DNA of 16,235 bases from assembly GCA_001724315.1 (NCBI GenBank), contig MEEC01000030.1, positions 1 to 16,235 on the forward strand, in the 5' to 3' direction. The notes below the pieces were generated by a model. It saw only the letters and a list, made by a program, of their open reading frames with translations, searched no databases and was not told the DNA's origin. The DNA comes from Lautropia sp. SCN 70-15 (GTDB lineage: Bacteria > Pseudomonadota > Gammaproteobacteria > Burkholderiales > Burkholderiaceae_E). A program made the translations under genes and the position numbers. Shown here in pieces: positions 14,342 to 16,235 of this stretch (the stretch's first letter is position 1; each line of letters begins with the position of its first letter).

Positions 14342-15631
14342 TCAGGCCCGAACGCCGCGCTGGATCTGGTCTTCGATCTTGGCCTGCACGTTGCCCCATT
14401 CGCGCGCGAAGGTCTTGCGCGTGGCGTTGAAGAACAGCGCGCCGGCGACCACGATCGCCGCCGCGATCGCCCAGACGCCCAGGCTGGCCGCATCCACCTG
14501 GAAGCCGAACAGCTTCAACTGCGTGCCCGAAGCGAAATTCAGCGTCAGGTGGTAGCTCATTTCCACCACCATGATCACGCCGACCAGCAGCACCGCGCTG
14601 GCCGCGAGCACCCAGCCGTAGGGCTTCCAGAGGCGGTTGAACAGTTGGTACTTGGCCACCCTGAGGTTCATCAGGATCAGCGAGGCGACGCCGCCCGGCG
14701 CGTACATGACCATCAGCACGAAGAAGATGCCGAGGTAGAACTGCCAGGCCTTCGTGTACTCGGACAGCGCGATCGCGAAGAAGATGAAGATCACAGAGCC
14801 CAGCACCGGGCCGAAGAAGAACATCGCGCCGCCGATGAATGTGGCCAGCAGCACCCCGCCCGAGCGCAGCGCCGACACGTTCTCGGCGGTCACGATCTCG
14901 AAGTTGATCGCCGCCAGCCCGCCCGAGATGCCCGCGAAGAAGGCCGACACGACCAGCACCAGGAAGCGCACCCGCTGCGTGTTGTAGCCGATGAACTCGG
15001 CCCGCTCGGGATTGTCGCGCACCGCGTTCGAGATCCGCCCCAGCGGCGTCTGCGAGAAGGCGAACATCGCGATCATGCAGACGAAGCACCAGACCGCGAT
15101 CAGGTAGTAGACCTCGATCGCCGGCCCGAAGCTGACGCCCAGGAAGGGGTCGCCGATCACGCGGTTGCTCGAGATGCCGCCCTCGCCGCCGAAGAAGCCG
15201 GGGAACATCAGCGAGGCCGAGAACACCATCTCGCCGATGCCCAGCGTGATCATCGCGAAGGGCGTACCCGCCTTCTTGGTGGTCACGTAGCCGAAGATCA
15301 CCCCGAAGATCGCGCCGAACAGCCCGCCGACCAGCGGGATCAGCGACACGGGGATCCAGATCCGCCCGTCGCCCACCCAGTTCAGCGCGTGGATCGCGAA
15401 GAAGGCCCCGAGCCCGGAATAGACGGCGTGGCCGAAGGACAGCATGCCGCCCTGGCCGAAGATCATGTTGTAGGACAGGGCGAAGATGATCATGATCCCC
15501 ATCTGCGACAGCAGGGTGATCGCGAAGCCCTTGGTGAAGATCAGCGGCATCACCGCGAACAGGATCGCGGTGAGCCCCCAGACCAGCCAGCGCCCGACGT
15601 TGTACGGCGCGAATCGGATCGTCTTGGACAT
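14342..15631 (-). CDS. livM: Branched-chain amino acid-type ABC transporter permease LivM, C-terminally extended
   Basis: A 429-residue inner-membrane permease. The family core occupies about residues 15-322, with NMIFGQGGMLSFGHAVY (55-71), AGTPFAMITLGIGEM (121-135) and the conserved cytoplasmic loop ISNAVRDNPERAEFIGYN (200-217), which contacts the ATPases. Roughly ten hydrophobic segments can be seen. After the usual end of the core (MYAPGGVASLIL, 309-320) there are about 105 more residues. These include two further hydrophobic stretches (about 338-357 and 383-402) and a charged tail rich in Arg, Lys, Glu and Gln. Many LivM proteins are 300-360 residues; E. coli LivM is long at its N-terminus instead. 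The ATG at 15629-15631 is 4 nt after the livH stop, with GGGAAGG as Shine-Dalgarno inside the end of livH. Confidence 0.94.
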   Translation of the reverse strand: MSKTIRFAPYNVGRWLVWGLTAILFAVMPLIFTKGFAITLLSQMGIMIIFALSYNMIFGQGGMLSFGHAVYSGLGAFFAIHALNWVGDGRIWIPVSLIPLVGGLFGAIFGVIFGYVTTKKAGTPFAMITLGIGEMVFSASLMFPGFFGGEGGISSNRVIGDPFLGVSFGPAIEVYYLIAVWCFVCMIAMFAFSQTPLGRISNAVRDNPERAEFIGYNTQRVRFLVLVVSAFFAGISGGLAAINFEIVTAENVSALRSGGVLLATFIGGAMFFFGPVLGSVIFIFFAIALSEYTKAWQFYLGIFFVLMVMYAPGGVASLILMNLRVAKYQLFNRLWKPYGWVLAASAVLLVGVIMVVEMSYHLTLNFASGTQLKLFGFQVDAASLGVWAIAAAIVVAGALFFNATRKTFAREWGNVQAKIEDQIQRGVRA

Positions 15632-15635
15632 CGAA

Positions 15636-16235
15636 TCAGCCTTCCCGGGTGCCCATGAGGCCGCGCGGCCGGAAGATCAGGATCAGGACCAGCAACAGAT
15701 AGGGCAGCACCGGCGCCACCTGCGACAACTTGAGCGACCAGACCGCGTAGCCGAAGGTGTCCTGCGTGACCGGGATGCCCAGGCTCTGGAAGAAGCCGGC
15801 AGGCGACCAGTCGATGCCGATCGCGAAGGTCTGCATCAGGCCGATCAGCAGCGAGGCCACGAAGGCGCCGGCCAGCGAGCCCATGCCGCCGACCACGGTC
15901 ACCACGAAGATGATCGCGCCCACCAGCGCCGCCATCGACGGCTCGGTCACGTAGGCATTGCCGCCGATGACACCGGCCAGCCCGGCCAGCGCGGTGCCGC
16001 CGCCGAAGGTCAGCATGAAGACCCGGGGCACGTTGTGGCCCAGCGCTTCCACCGTTTCGGGATGCGTGAGCGAGGCCTGGATGACCAGGCCGATCCGCGT
16101 GCGGGTGAGCATCAGCCAGATCGCGATCAGCATGAAGATCGCCACCAGCATCATGAAGCCGCGCGTGGCCGGAAAGGGCGAGCAGACGGCCCCGGCGGCC
16201 TGGCAGACCTGGGCCGGTGCAGCACCCCAGGCCAG
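15636..16235 (-). CDS. livH: Branched-chain amino acid-type ABC transporter permease LivH, N-terminus outside window
   Basis: The C-terminal 199 residues of a LivH-type permease; the frame is open to the window edge, so the start lies beyond 16235. The ATG at 16152-16154 is internal. The visible part begins with a loop containing two Cys (codons at 16203-16205 and 16182-16184). Next is a membrane segment, MMLVAIFMLIAIWLML, and then the LivH cytoplasmic loop: TRIGLVIQASLTHPETVEAL, followed by GHNVPRVF. Family membrane segments follow (GGGTALAGLAGVIGG, VVGGMGSLAGAFVASLLIG), ending in ILIFRPRGLMG, the standard LivH C-terminus. A hydrophilic stretch around DWSPAGFFQSLGIPVTQDTF is longer than in many LivH proteins and lies before the last membrane segment. 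It forms the translocation path with LivM. The periplasmic binding protein is not in view and may lie upstream. Confidence 0.93.
   Translation of the reverse strand: MAWGAAPAQVCQAAGAVCSPFPATRGFMMLVAIFMLIAIWLMLTRTRIGLVIQASLTHPETVEALGHNVPRVFMLTFGGGTALAGLAGVIGGNAYVTEPSMAALVGAIIFVVTVVGGMGSLAGAFVASLLIGLMQTFAIGIDWSPAGFFQSLGIPVTQDTFGYAVWSLKLSQVAPVLPYLLLVLILIFRPRGLMGTREG

Noticed and set aside
14036..15658. + strand open frame rich in His, Asp, Glu and Gln opposite livM
   Set aside because: The charged composition is what the complement of a membrane protein gene gives; no motif or ribosome binding site supports it.

Overview
The window reads as chromosomal DNA of a very G+C-rich betaproteobacterium, most likely Burkholderiales. 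This rests on the extreme GC bias at third codon positions, the long antisense open frames that such bias creates, and the protein families present (a DmdC/FadE5-type acyl-CoA dehydrogenase, a Liv-type ABC transporter, a CurA-type reductase). No rRNA, tRNA, CRISPR array, insertion sequence, phage gene or replication origin was seen.

Layout. A 5'-truncated NRDE/TANGO2-family gene lies at 1-722 on the + strand. Every other gene is on the - strand, so in transcription order the window runs from right to left. First come the end of livH (cut by the window edge), livM, livG and livF (16235 to 12832), a compact Liv/HAAT-type ABC uptake operon without a visible binding-protein gene. A 193-bp gap follows, with a near-perfect 22-bp palindrome next to a possible -35 element. 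Then comes a catabolic block: a two-domain enoyl-CoA hydratase/3-hydroxyacyl-CoA dehydrogenase, a thiolase, a large acyl-CoA dehydrogenase, an SDR, a PaaI-type thioesterase, a CurA-like NADP oxidoreductase, a class II aldolase/adducin-like protein, a second SDR, an epoxide-hydrolase-type alpha/beta hydrolase, an Aes/HSL-type esterase and a GNAT acetyltransferase. The last three junctions overlap (4, 11 and 17 nt), and most others are within a few tens of bases. The + and - genes converge at about 723-801.

How it fits together. The dehydrogenase, hydratase/3-hydroxyacyl-CoA dehydrogenase and thiolase supply all four steps of a beta-oxidation turn. The reductases, thioesterase, epoxide hydrolase and esterase look like auxiliary steps that feed or process an unusual substrate such as an unsaturated, ester-linked, epoxidised or cyclic acid. 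The Liv-type transporter next door may import it. The substrate cannot be read from the sequence.

Nothing here amounts to a clearly new biological system. The most interesting molecular detail is in the transporter ATPases: LivF has Arg in place of the Walker A Lys, and LivG has Ala in place of a signature-motif Gly. Both changes fall in the same predicted composite ATP site. Other points are the palindrome, three different short tandem repeats in intergenic gaps, several strong intergenic hairpins, and a C-terminally extended LivM.
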